Assembly: GCF_036699995.1 (NCBI RefSeq)
Contig: NZ_CP144906.1
Location: 623,501-687,500 of the forward strand
Direction: 5' to 3'
Source of the DNA: Clostridium beijerinckii
Lineage (GTDB): Bacteria; Bacillota; Clostridia; Clostridiales; Clostridiaceae
Length of the DNA stretch: 64,000 nt
Shown here piece by piece: positions 37,767 to 45,573 of the stretch (positions within the stretch are counted from its first letter, which is position 1; every line of letters begins with the position of its first letter). The position numbers were made by a program, and so were the translations under genes. The notes under the pieces were generated by a model. It made no database searches and was not told the origin of the DNA. It saw only the letters and a program-made list of their open reading frames with translations.

Positions 37767-38135
37767 TTATACGGTCTTTTTACAGGCACAATTATAAAAA
37801 TTAATTTTGTAATTAATTTTATCAAGATTTCTTTGTAATTCGGCTATTTGGCTTATAACTTCTTCACGGTGTTTTATAAAAATTTCTCTACGAACATCAA
37901 TAGTATTATCACCTTTAAGGCATAACTGAATATATTCTTTGATTTGCTTTATAGGCATACCTGTATTTTTTAAACAACAAATAAGCTCAAGCCATTCTAA
38001 ATCTTTTTCTTTAAAATCCCTGTTGCCTGACTCACTGCGATCCACAAATGGAAGTAAACCTTCTTTTTCATAATACCTAAGAGTGTGTGGCGTTAAATGC
38101 GTTTTTTCAGCAACTTCAGCAATACTGTATCCCAT
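37767..38135 (-). CDS. MerR family transcriptional regulator
   Basis: 122 residues, ATG after AAGGAGG. N-terminal winged HTH: YSIAEVAEKTHLTPHTLRYY and RSESGNRDF; then a coiled-coil. Two cysteines sit at 53-54 (LICCLKNTGM), the position of the reactive Cys in AdhR/NmlR-type aldehyde-sensing members. The C-terminus carries CAC before KKTV. A 7-4-7 dyad overlaps its own promoter, and a matching dyad lies upstream of the divergent aldo/keto reductase. It probably senses an electrophile or aldehyde and controls both; inferred. Confidence 0.9.
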   Translation of the reverse strand: MGYSIAEVAEKTHLTPHTLRYYEKEGLLPFVDRSESGNRDFKEKDLEWLELICCLKNTGMPIKQIKEYIQLCLKGDNTIDVRREIFIKHREEVISQIAELQRNLDKINYKINFYNCACKKTV

Positions 38136-38165
38136 AATATTATCCTCCTTTAAACTATATGATGT

Positions 38166-38192
38166 ATTTTACAACTTAGAGTATACTCTAAG
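38166..38192 (-). promoter_or_regulatory. MerR operator/promoter of the regulator gene
   Basis: Dyad CTTAGAG-TATA-CTCTAAG (38175-38192), followed on the minus strand by three bases and a -10 TAAAAT (complement of ATTTTA, 38166-38171). The geometry equals that of the aldo/keto reductase promoter. Confidence 0.65.
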
Positions 38193-38358
38193 AGCATGCA
38201 TTTGTAAAATTGCATCAAAAAATTATTTAATATAAAAGTTATGAATGATGAATATGGTATTGTAAATAAAAAAATTACTTTTTAATTCTAGAACAATGAC
38301 TTTAGGCTGTAATAACGAACTTACATTTTCATTTTAGAGTTTATTTTTCCCAAATATG

Positions 38359-38389
38359 TTGACTTAGAGTTAACTATAAGATGTAAAAT
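38359..38389 (+). promoter_or_regulatory. MerR-type promoter of the aldo/keto reductase gene
   Basis: TTGACT (38359-38364), a 19-base spacer and TAAAAT (38384-38389). The spacer holds the dyad CTTAGAG-TTAA-CTATAAG (38363-38380). A 19-base spacer with a central dyad is the hallmark of MerR-activated promoters, here the partner of the divergent regulator. Confidence 0.75.
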
Positions 38390-38440
38390 ATATATAGAAC
38401 AATTTATAATGTAAATTATCTATTTTAAGGAGGAATTACT

Positions 38441-39598
38441 TTGTTATATAGAGGTTTTGGAAAGACAAATGAAAAGGTTTCAGTTTTAGGGTTTGGTTGT
38501 ATGAGGTTACCTATTATTGATGGAGATACTACTAAAATTGACGAAGAAAAAGCTACAAAAATGATTCGCCACGCAATTGATGAAGGAGTTAATTATATTG
38601 ATACTGCATACCCTTATCATGGAACAGGAATGGGAAATGGAGGGGAAAGTGAACCATTTGTAGGTAGAGCTTTAAAAGATGGATATAGAGAAAAGGTGAA
38701 TTTAGCTACAAAACTTCCTAGTTGGGCAATTAAGACTAGAGAGGATATGGATAAATATTTAAATGAACAATTAGAGCGATTACAAACAGATAGAATAGAT
38801 TTCTATTTAGTTCATGCTTTAAATAAAGGTTCTTGGGAAAATTTAAAGAAGTTAGGAATAGATGAATTTTTAAACTCAGCAATTAAAGATGGAAGAATAA
38901 GATATGCAGGATTTTCATTTCATGACAAGTTAGAAGTTTTTAAAGAAATAGTGGATTATTATGATTGGTCATTCTGTCAAATTCAATATAACTATTTAGA
39001 TGAAGATTTCCAAGCCGGAACTGAAGGCTTAAAATATGCAGCAGATAGAGGTCTTGGAGTTGTTATCATGGAGCCGCTTAGAGGTGGAAAAATAGTTAGA
39101 AATCTTCCAGATGTAGTTACTGATACATTTGATAAAGCAGAAATTAAGAGATCTCCAGCCGAATGGGCACTAAGATGGGTATGGAATCATCCAGAGGTAT
39201 CTGTAGTACTAAGTGGTATGAATGTAATGGATAATGTTACTGAAAATATTAGAGTGGCAGGTGAAGCTTTACCAAATTCACTAACAGAAAAAGAGTTGGA
39301 AATAATGGATAATGTTAAAAAAGCATTTAAAGAAAGAATAAAAGTTAATTGTACAGCTTGTGAGTATTGCATGCCATGTCCAGCGGGCGTAAATATTCCT
39401 AAGAATTTTACATTATATAATGAGTATAATATATTCGTTACTCCAGCAACAGAAAAAGAACTTAAGGAAAGATATAATGGAGTAGCACCATCAGAAAGAG
39501 CAGATAAATGCGTTGAATGTGGTAAGTGTGAAAGCCATTGTCCTCAAGCAATCAAGATTCGTCAAGAATTAAAAAATGTTAAGACAATATTTGCTTAA
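38441..39598 (+). CDS. Aldo/keto reductase with C-terminal 4Fe-4S domain
   Basis: 385 residues from TTG 38441, eight bases after AAGGAGG. AKR (alpha/beta)8 barrel (about 1-290): YRGFGKTNEKVSVLGFGCMR, YIDTAYPYHG with the catalytic Asp and Tyr, HALNKGSWENL. The last 85 residues form a ferredoxin-like domain with CTACEYCMPCP and CVECGKCESHCP, two [4Fe-4S] motif sets. Such fusions are common in anaerobes and may couple the reductase to iron-sulfur electron carriers. Divergent from and likely controlled by the MerR regulator through a 19-base-spacer promoter. Substrate unknown. Confidence 0.93.
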   Translation: MLYRGFGKTNEKVSVLGFGCMRLPIIDGDTTKIDEEKATKMIRHAIDEGVNYIDTAYPYHGTGMGNGGESEPFVGRALKDGYREKVNLATKLPSWAIKTREDMDKYLNEQLERLQTDRIDFYLVHALNKGSWENLKKLGIDEFLNSAIKDGRIRYAGFSFHDKLEVFKEIVDYYDWSFCQIQYNYLDEDFQAGTEGLKYAADRGLGVVIMEPLRGGKIVRNLPDVVTDTFDKAEIKRSPAEWALRWVWNHPEVSVVLSGMNVMDNVTENIRVAGEALPNSLTEKELEIMDNVKKAFKERIKVNCTACEYCMPCPAGVNIPKNFTLYNEYNIFVTPATEKELKERYNGVAPSERADKCVECGKCESHCPQAIKIRQELKNVKTIFA

Positions 39599-39796
39599 AA
39601 TAAGATATTATAATTCGCAAAATAGTTTCTAGACAGTTAAGAAAAGATGATTACATTCTCAAAAAAGAAAAAAATTTATATGTTCAAAAGAGCATTTTTT
39701 CGATAATTAAGAAAATATAACATTATATAGACAAAAATAATGCAAATTAAAAATAGATTTATTAAATTAATACAAATGAGTTAAGGAGTGAGCTAA

Positions 39797-41203
39797 ATGA
39801 GAATATTATATTACGATTGTTTTTGTGGTATAAGTGGAGATATGAATCTGGCAGCGATGTTGAACTTAGGAGTTCCTAAAGAATATTTATTTAAAGAAAT
39901 TTCAAAGCTTAATTTAAATTCTGAATATGATATACAAATTAACAGTTCTGAGAAACTTGGAATAACAGGAACAAGAGTAGATGTTATATTAAAAGATGAA
40001 CTAAATAATGCAGATAACATAGGATATAAAGATTTTGAGCATTGTAGTAATGATATTATAAAAGATCACAGTCACTCTCACGTACATGATGAAGAGCACA
40101 ATCATCACGATCATTCTCATGGTGAAGATGCTTCACATAATCATGAACACAATCATCCACATAGCCATGAACATGATTGTTCACATAATCACGAACCAGC
40201 TCATGTTCATAACCATTCAGGAAATCACGAGCATCATCATAGAAATTTAAAAGATATAGAGAATATAATAAATTCTAGTGACTTAAGTGAAAAAGTTAAG
40301 AATTTAAGTTTAAATATGTTTATGAGAGTAGCAGAAGCAGAAGCAAAGGTACATGGCAAAACATTATATGAAGTACACTTTCATGAAGTAGGTGCCATTG
40401 ATTCAATTGTTGATATAGTAGGAGCTGCTATTTGTTTAGATTATTTAAAAGTGGATAAGATTATGGCGTCTCATGTTCAAGTTGGTGGTGGATTCGTAAA
40501 ATGTGCTCATGGACTTATGCCAGTTCCAGCACCTGCGACTGTAGAAATATTAAAAGGTATTCCAATAAATGTTGGAGTGGTTCAATTTGAAACAACTACG
40601 CCTACAGGCGCTGCGATACTAGCTGAAAATGTTCAAGAGTTTACTTCAAAAATGGATTTCTCTATAAAGAAAATTGGATATGGAATTGGACATAGAGATC
40701 TAGATATACCTAATGTTTTGAGGGTTTATTTAGGGGAAGATAGTAGATTAGAGAAGATAGAAGAACAATATATATTGGAGACTAATATAGATGACATGAA
40801 TCCTGAATTTTATGGATATATTGAAGAAAAGCTTTTTGATGCAGGGGCATTGGATGTTTTTAAAACTCCTATATTTATGAAAAAAGGAAGACCAGGAATA
40901 AAGTTAAGTATATTAATCAGTGAAAAAATAGAAAAAGATATTTTGGACATAATTTTTGAAGAGACTACCTCTATAGGCGTAAGAAAATATAAAGTTGAAA
41001 AAATAATGTTAAATAGAGAGTTTTCAAAGGTAGAAACTCAGTATGGAGAAGTAACAATCAAGAAATCATATTATAAAGGCAACTTAGTTAAATATAAGCC
41101 TGAATATGAGGAATGTAAAAAGATTGCAAAAGAGAATAACATAACTATGGAAAAGGTGTATAGGGAAGTTTATAAACAAACTTCGAATATCTATAATGAG
41201 TAA
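39797..41203 (+). CDS. larC: LarC, nickel insertion step of nickel-pincer nucleotide cofactor
   Basis: 468 residues, ATG 39797 after AAGGAGTGAG. Motif start YYDCFCGISGDMNLAAMLNLGV; later FHEVGAIDSIVDIVGA and VQVGGGFVKCAHGLMPVPAP are typical LarC. The gene is a single frame; in Lactobacillus plantarum the same protein needs a ribosomal frameshift between larC1 and larC2. Residues 91-148 form a His-rich insertion (25 His, about one in two), a plausible nickel store or chaperone. LarC inserts nickel into the pyridinium dithio-acid mononucleotide made by LarB and LarE. Operon head larC-larE-larB. Confidence 0.95.
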   Translation: MRILYYDCFCGISGDMNLAAMLNLGVPKEYLFKEISKLNLNSEYDIQINSSEKLGITGTRVDVILKDELNNADNIGYKDFEHCSNDIIKDHSHSHVHDEEHNHHDHSHGEDASHNHEHNHPHSHEHDCSHNHEPAHVHNHSGNHEHHHRNLKDIENIINSSDLSEKVKNLSLNMFMRVAEAEAKVHGKTLYEVHFHEVGAIDSIVDIVGAAICLDYLKVDKIMASHVQVGGGFVKCAHGLMPVPAPATVEILKGIPINVGVVQFETTTPTGAAILAENVQEFTSKMDFSIKKIGYGIGHRDLDIPNVLRVYLGEDSRLEKIEEQYILETNIDDMNPEFYGYIEEKLFDAGALDVFKTPIFMKKGRPGIKLSILISEKIEKDILDIIFEETTSIGVRKYKVEKIMLNREFSKVETQYGEVTIKKSYYKGNLVKYKPEYEECKKIAKENNITMEKVYREVYKQTSNIYNE

Positions 41204-41258
41204 TTCTACAATCAAATTAAGAAAATAAAAATGTATAGGTGAGAGGCGGAAGAGATAG

Positions 41259-42068
41259 ATGATTAATAATGATAAATATAGTGAACTAGTGAAATACCTT
41301 AAAGGATTAGGAAAAGTAGTTTTAGCATTCTCGGGGGGAGTAGATAGCACATTCTTACTTAGAGTAGCCAAAGATGCTCTTGGGGACAATGTAAAGGCAG
41401 TAACGATTTTATCACCATATATTCCTAAGTGGGAAATAGCAGAGGCTAGAGAATTGGTAAGGGAATTGGGAGTTCAACATGAAATTATTGAAGCTCCAAT
41501 TATTGACTCAATTAAATTCAATCCGGAGGATAGATGCTATCTTTGTAAAACAGCTGTATTCACTATGATATTAAATATAGCAAAAGAACAAGGGTATAAC
41601 TGTGTAATTGATGGGACTAATTTTGATGACATAAGTGATTATAGACCAGGTCTTAAAGCATTAAAAGAATTAGAAGTAAAAAGTCCACTATTAGAATGTA
41701 AATTAACTAAAGCAGAAATAAGAGCATTCTCTAAAGAATTGGGACTTAACACCTGGGATAAGCCACCTTATGCTTGCCTTTTGACAAGGATACCTTATGG
41801 AAATGAACTAAAAGTAGAAGATTTTGAAAAGATTGAAAATGCAGAAAAGTATATGATGAGCATAGGTTTTAGAGCTGTTAGGGTAAGATGTCACGGTGAC
41901 TTAGCAAGAGTTGAAGTAAGTAGGGATGATAGAAGTAAATTATTTAATGAAGAACTTTTAGACACTATTGCTGAAAAAATAAAAGAATGCGGATTTAAAT
42001 ATGTAACATTGGATTTACAAGGTTATAGAGTAGGAAGTTTTAATGAAACTATAGTGAAAAAAGAATAG
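41259..42068 (+). CDS. larE: LarE, sulfur-insertase of nickel-pincer cofactor synthesis
   Basis: 269 residues. PP-loop SGGVDSTFLLRVA at the N-terminus for adenylation of the carboxylate; DGTNFDDISDYRPGLKAL later. In L. plantarum LarE a single cysteine is sacrificed as sulfur donor. This protein has Cys93 and Cys96 (CYLC) plus Cys173 (YACLLTRIPYG), the three-cysteine pattern described for iron-sulfur-cluster LarE homologues, so it may work catalytically with a [4Fe-4S] cluster; inferred from spacing. ATG after GAGAGGCGGAAGAG. 55 bases after larC. Confidence 0.93.
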   Translation: MINNDKYSELVKYLKGLGKVVLAFSGGVDSTFLLRVAKDALGDNVKAVTILSPYIPKWEIAEARELVRELGVQHEIIEAPIIDSIKFNPEDRCYLCKTAVFTMILNIAKEQGYNCVIDGTNFDDISDYRPGLKALKELEVKSPLLECKLTKAEIRAFSKELGLNTWDKPPYACLLTRIPYGNELKVEDFEKIENAEKYMMSIGFRAVRVRCHGDLARVEVSRDDRSKLFNEELLDTIAEKIKECGFKYVTLDLQGYRVGSFNETIVKKE

Positions 42069-42152
42069 AATCAAAAATAAATAATAATATTTTAAAGATG
42101 AATTAAAGTGGTTTAAGAAGTTAGCAGAGAAAATCTTAGGAGGATAAAGCTA

Positions 42153-42899
42153 ATGAACAAAGAAGAAATTAAAGAATTGTTAGAAAGTGTTAAAGATAAC
42201 AAATTAAATGTAGATGAGGCACTTGAAAAGTTAGAAGATCTACCTTTTAAAGATTTGGGTTTCGCGAAGATAGATAATCATAGAGAAATTAGAGTTGGCT
42301 ATCCAGAAGTAATATACTGCGAAGGTAAGACTGTAGAGCAGGTTAGAGATATTGTAAAATTTATGATTACAAAAAACAATAATATATTAGGAACGAGAGC
42401 TAATGAGGAAATGTATAATGCAGTTAAGGAAATATGCAAAGAAGCAGAATATAATAAACTTGGTAGAACAATAACTATTAGGAAAAATGAACAACCTATT
42501 ACGGAGAATTATATAGCAATTGTTGCAGCAGGTACTTCAGATTTACCTGTTGTAGAAGAGGCATTTGAAACGGCCAGTATATTAGGCAATAGAGTTGAAA
42601 AAATAACTGATGTTGGAGTTGCAGGGATACACAGACTTTTTTCAAAGTTAGATGTCATTAGGGGCGCAAAAGTTGTCATAGTAATTGCAGGAATGGAAGG
42701 TGCCTTAGCAAGTGTTATAGGAGGTTTAGTAGATAAACCAGTAATAGCAGTACCAACAAGTGTTGGGTATGGAGCTAATTTTGGAGGGATTGCAGCATTA
42801 TTATCTATGCTGAATAGTTGTGCTAGCGGTGTTAGCGTAGTTAATATAGATAATGGCTTCGGGGCCGCATATAATGCTAGTATTATTAATAAGCTGTAG
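42153..42899 (+). CDS. larB: LarB, carboxylase/hydrolase of nickel-pincer cofactor synthesis
   Basis: 248 residues, ATG after TTAGGAGG. N-terminal helical region, then a PurE-like AIR-carboxylase fold with IAIVAAGTSDLPVVEEAFET, DVGVAGIHRLFS and VVIVIAGMEGALASVIGGL. LarB carboxylates nicotinic-acid adenine dinucleotide and releases AMP to give pyridinium-3,5-biscarboxylic acid mononucleotide, the first step of the pathway. Last gene of the larC-larE-larB group. No larA (lactate racemase) gene lies in this window. Confidence 0.93.
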   Translation: MNKEEIKELLESVKDNKLNVDEALEKLEDLPFKDLGFAKIDNHREIRVGYPEVIYCEGKTVEQVRDIVKFMITKNNNILGTRANEEMYNAVKEICKEAEYNKLGRTITIRKNEQPITENYIAIVAAGTSDLPVVEEAFETASILGNRVEKITDVGVAGIHRLFSKLDVIRGAKVVIVIAGMEGALASVIGGLVDKPVIAVPTSVGYGANFGGIAALLSMLNSCASGVSVVNIDNGFGAAYNASIINKL

Positions 42900-43015
42900 T
42901 TTTTTACAATGATTTTATATGGTTAACTTCTATTTAAAATTCAGTATCTAATTGTTTAGTTAGGAAAGAATAGAATTAACATCATAAATATAAAAACAAA
43001 AGGGAGGAGAATTAT

Positions 43016-44056
43016 ATGTCAAAACTTTTTTCGAATTTTAAACTCAAAAATTTAGAATTTAAAAATAGAATTGTTATGGCACCTATGTGTATGTATACAG
43101 CTAAAGAAGATGGAATAGCCACTGAGTGGCATAAAATACATTATGCTACAAGAGCTTTAGGCGGAGTAGGACTTATAATCCAAGAAGCAACTGGAGTTGA
43201 AAGTAGAGGAAGAATAAGCGATAAAGATTTAGGAATATGGAATGATTCACAAATAGATGGCTTAAAGAAGATAGTTGATACATGTAAAAGCTTAGGCGCG
43301 GTTATGGGAATTCAACTTGGTCATGCAGGTAGAAAGTGTGAAATAAAGAATCTTGAGATTATAGGGCCTAGTGCTGAAGCTTTTAGTAATGAATATAAAG
43401 TCCCAAAGGAAATGAGTAAAGAGGATATAAATGAGGTAATAAATGCTTTTAAAAGTGCTGCTAAAAGGTGTATTGAAATAGGATATGATATTATAGAAAT
43501 CCACGGTGCTCACGGATACTTAATAAATCAATTTTTATCTCCTCTTACCAACAAAAGAACTGATGAGTATGGAGGAAACTTAGAAAATAGGGCACGATTT
43601 CTAAAAGAAGTAGTAAAAGCGGTTAGAGAAGTGTGGACAAATGAAAAACCAATAATACTTAGGATAAGTGCTGAAGATTATTTAAATGAAGGAAATCATC
43701 CAGAGGATTTGGCTAAAATAATAAATTTGGTTAAAGAAGAAGGAATTGATATAATTAATGTAAGCTCAGGTGGCGTTGCACCAACTCCTGTTCCAATTAA
43801 GGTATATGAAGGATATCAGATAAAATTTGCAGAGATAATAAAAAAGAATACAGGACTTCCTGTAATAGCTGGAGGACTTATTATATCGCCTTATATGGCA
43901 GAGGAAATAATTCAAAATGATAGAGCAGATATGATTTTCTTAGGAAGAATTCTTTTAAGAAAACCATACTGGCCGCTTGAAGCTGACTCAAAATTAGATG
44001 GTGAGGTAAAATGGCCTGAGCAATATGAAAGAGGTAAGTTTAGGAATAATAGATAA
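43016..44056 (+). CDS. namA: NADPH dehydrogenase, old yellow enzyme family (NamA/YqjM-like)
   Basis: 346 residues, ATG after GGGAGGAG. FMN-binding TIM barrel. YqjM-class markers: Cys in VMAPMCMYTA near residue 26 (redox modulator), His pair in EIHGAHGYLINQFLSP, and RTDEYGGNLENRARFL. It reduces activated C=C bonds with NADPH; xenobiotic or stress detoxification is the usual inference. Downstream of the lar genes after about 115 bases; not necessarily the same transcript. Confidence 0.9.
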   Translation: MSKLFSNFKLKNLEFKNRIVMAPMCMYTAKEDGIATEWHKIHYATRALGGVGLIIQEATGVESRGRISDKDLGIWNDSQIDGLKKIVDTCKSLGAVMGIQLGHAGRKCEIKNLEIIGPSAEAFSNEYKVPKEMSKEDINEVINAFKSAAKRCIEIGYDIIEIHGAHGYLINQFLSPLTNKRTDEYGGNLENRARFLKEVVKAVREVWTNEKPIILRISAEDYLNEGNHPEDLAKIINLVKEEGIDIINVSSGGVAPTPVPIKVYEGYQIKFAEIIKKNTGLPVIAGGLIISPYMAEEIIQNDRADMIFLGRILLRKPYWPLEADSKLDGEVKWPEQYERGKFRNNR

Positions 44057-44170
44057 CCATACTAATTGGAAATAATCAATTTTATTAATAATTATTTGAA
44101 TAAATTTTAATTTTGGAGCCAGCAGTATAAAATGAATTTAAATGTACACCATAATAATGAGGTGATACAT

Positions 44171-44317
44171 ATGGATAATAACAAAAACAGAATAAAAGAT
44201 AGACCTAAATCTAATGCGGAACGTAGAAAAATAGATCCTAAAAATAATGCGGATTTAGGCATTATTGATGGAAAAAAGATAGGTGCGCCTCCACATAAAG
44301 AAAAGGATCACCTATAA
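44171..44317 (+). CDS. Small basic hypothetical protein (48 aa)
   Basis: ATG 44171 (MDNNKNRIKDRPKSNAERRK), with GAGGTGAT at good spacing; a frame start at 44132 has none. It is charged and Lys/Asp-rich with a GIIDGKKIGAPPHKEKDH tail and no hydrophobic segment. A terminator hairpin follows (44321-44370). The ribosome-binding site and terminator support a real gene. Family not recognised; small clostridial proteins of this kind are common and uncharacterised. Confidence 0.6.
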   Translation: MDNNKNRIKDRPKSNAERRKIDPKNNADLGIIDGKKIGAPPHKEKDHL

Positions 44318-44320
44318 TAT

Positions 44321-44370
44321 AAAGAGGATATATCAAAATGTTTTTATCTGTTTGATATATCCTTTATATT
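44321..44370 (+). terminator. Terminator after the 48-aa gene
   Basis: Perfect stem AGGATATATCAAA / TTTGATATATCCT with T-rich flank. Confidence 0.8.
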
Positions 44371-44471
44371 TTATATTAACAAGTATATAGATAGAGGAAA
44401 ATTAAATTATTAATTTTTTATAAAAGCAATTATAATAGATGGTGTACTACATAAGCAAAGGAGAATAGCAA

Positions 44472-44897
44472 ATGAAACTAGATTTAACAATATTTGAATT
44501 AGGAAAACTTTTAAAGAAAATAGAGGATAAATATGATTTGAACATATTAGTGAAATTAGCCTTGAGCGGTGGATGGGCTACAATAACTGGTAATGCTAAT
44601 ATTCTAAAGCATCCAAATGATTCGAACTGTGGCTGCAATGGGAAAGACAACATTATAGATATAAGAGTAGAGAGTGATGGTGATGAGCATGGAACTGTAA
44701 TAAAAATTACAGGTGCTAAAGATAAAAAGTTTAATATAGATATATCAAGTACTAGATACAAAGAATTGCGTCCGAATAACTTAACTGTTAACAAAATAAA
44801 AATTAACGAAAATGAAAGTAAATTAAGAATTGATGAAAATATAATATTTACAATAGGCGCGTCAGTTGATGATATAAAAGAACTTATAGAAAACTAA
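44472..44897 (+). CDS. Hypothetical protein (141 aa)
   Basis: ATG 44472, after AAAGGAGAATAGC. Predicted soluble, beta-rich after a helical N-terminus (TIFELGKLLKKIEDKY). It contains a Cys-pair CGCNGKD in the middle and ends SVDDIKELIEN. No family recognised. The minus-strand frame 44447-44794 over the same bases is its shadow. Stand-alone between two small genes. Confidence 0.65.
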   Translation: MKLDLTIFELGKLLKKIEDKYDLNILVKLALSGGWATITGNANILKHPNDSNCGCNGKDNIIDIRVESDGDEHGTVIKITGAKDKKFNIDISSTRYKELRPNNLTVNKIKINENESKLRIDENIIFTIGASVDDIKELIEN

Positions 44898-44981
44898 ATA
44901 TATATACAACATTAGCCAGCATAAAACAGTCCGAAATACACATAATATTAAAGAGTCAATAGGAAGAGGAGAGTGATATAA

Positions 44982-45119
44982 ATGGACAACAGTATGAAAA
45001 AGAAACATACAAGCAAACATAAGACTTTAAATCATAATCCACAAGCAGAAAGCGTAAAATCAGTTTTTGGTGAGCCAAAAGCGAAAGATTCTGAATTTAC
45101 TCCAAGAACTTTTGACTAG
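44982..45119 (+). CDS. Small clostridial protein (45 aa)
   Basis: ATG 44982 with GAAGAGGAGAGTGAT in front, stop TAG at 45117. Product starts MDNSMKKKHTSKHKTLNHNP and ends EPKAKDSEFTPRTFD: hydrophilic, Lys/His-rich, with a Q-A-E-S-V-K-S-V-F-G-E-P core. The composition resembles short conserved Clostridium proteins (possibly the CPC_1213 type), but I cannot confirm that. The strong ribosome-binding site argues for a real gene. Confidence 0.6.
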   Translation: MDNSMKKKHTSKHKTLNHNPQAESVKSVFGEPKAKDSEFTPRTFD

Positions 45120-45226
45120 TAGGGTAGAAATTAAACATAGGCACAATTGCAGATATTATATAATTGTATTGTAGAATGATTTTTGGAATATAAATTATGT
45201 AATAGACAAAACAATTTAATAGTTAA

Positions 45227-45271
45227 AGAAGGAATATTTTAAGTATAAAGAACTTAAAATATTCCTTTTTT
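45227..45271 (+). terminator. Terminator after the 45-aa gene
   Basis: Perfect stem AAGGAATATTTTAAG / CTTAAAATATTCCTT followed by T6. Confidence 0.85.
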
Positions 45272-45573
45272 AGTGCAAAAGAATTTAATGTTTTAAGGTA
45301 TAAATTTGAAATATTATTAATTTATTTAATAAATAGTTATTAATTAGAAATATCAAAATATCTATATATTAGACAGGCTACAATGGAAAACAAAATTATT
45401 ATATGGATGTTATTTAATAAAGTTATGAAATAACACTCACTAAGTGATAAATTTGTATGGTTATTGTTTAGGTTTTTATTTAATAGGAATTAAACAGTAA
45501 GTATTTGAAAAAAGTAGTCATAATGTCTTTGTTTAATTGAATATATTTTAGTTATAAAGGAGGAGGAGTGTTT
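45272..45573. other. A+T-rich spacer before prkA
   Basis: No gene or strong hairpin seen. It presumably holds the prkA promoter, but no consensus I would trust. It ends with the GGAGGAGGAG ribosome-binding site. Confidence 0.4.

Noticed and set aside
40067..40240. His-rich codons as a DNA repeat or CRISPR-like array
   Set aside because: The CAT/CAC repetition is in frame with larC and simply encodes a His-rich protein tract; spacing is irregular.
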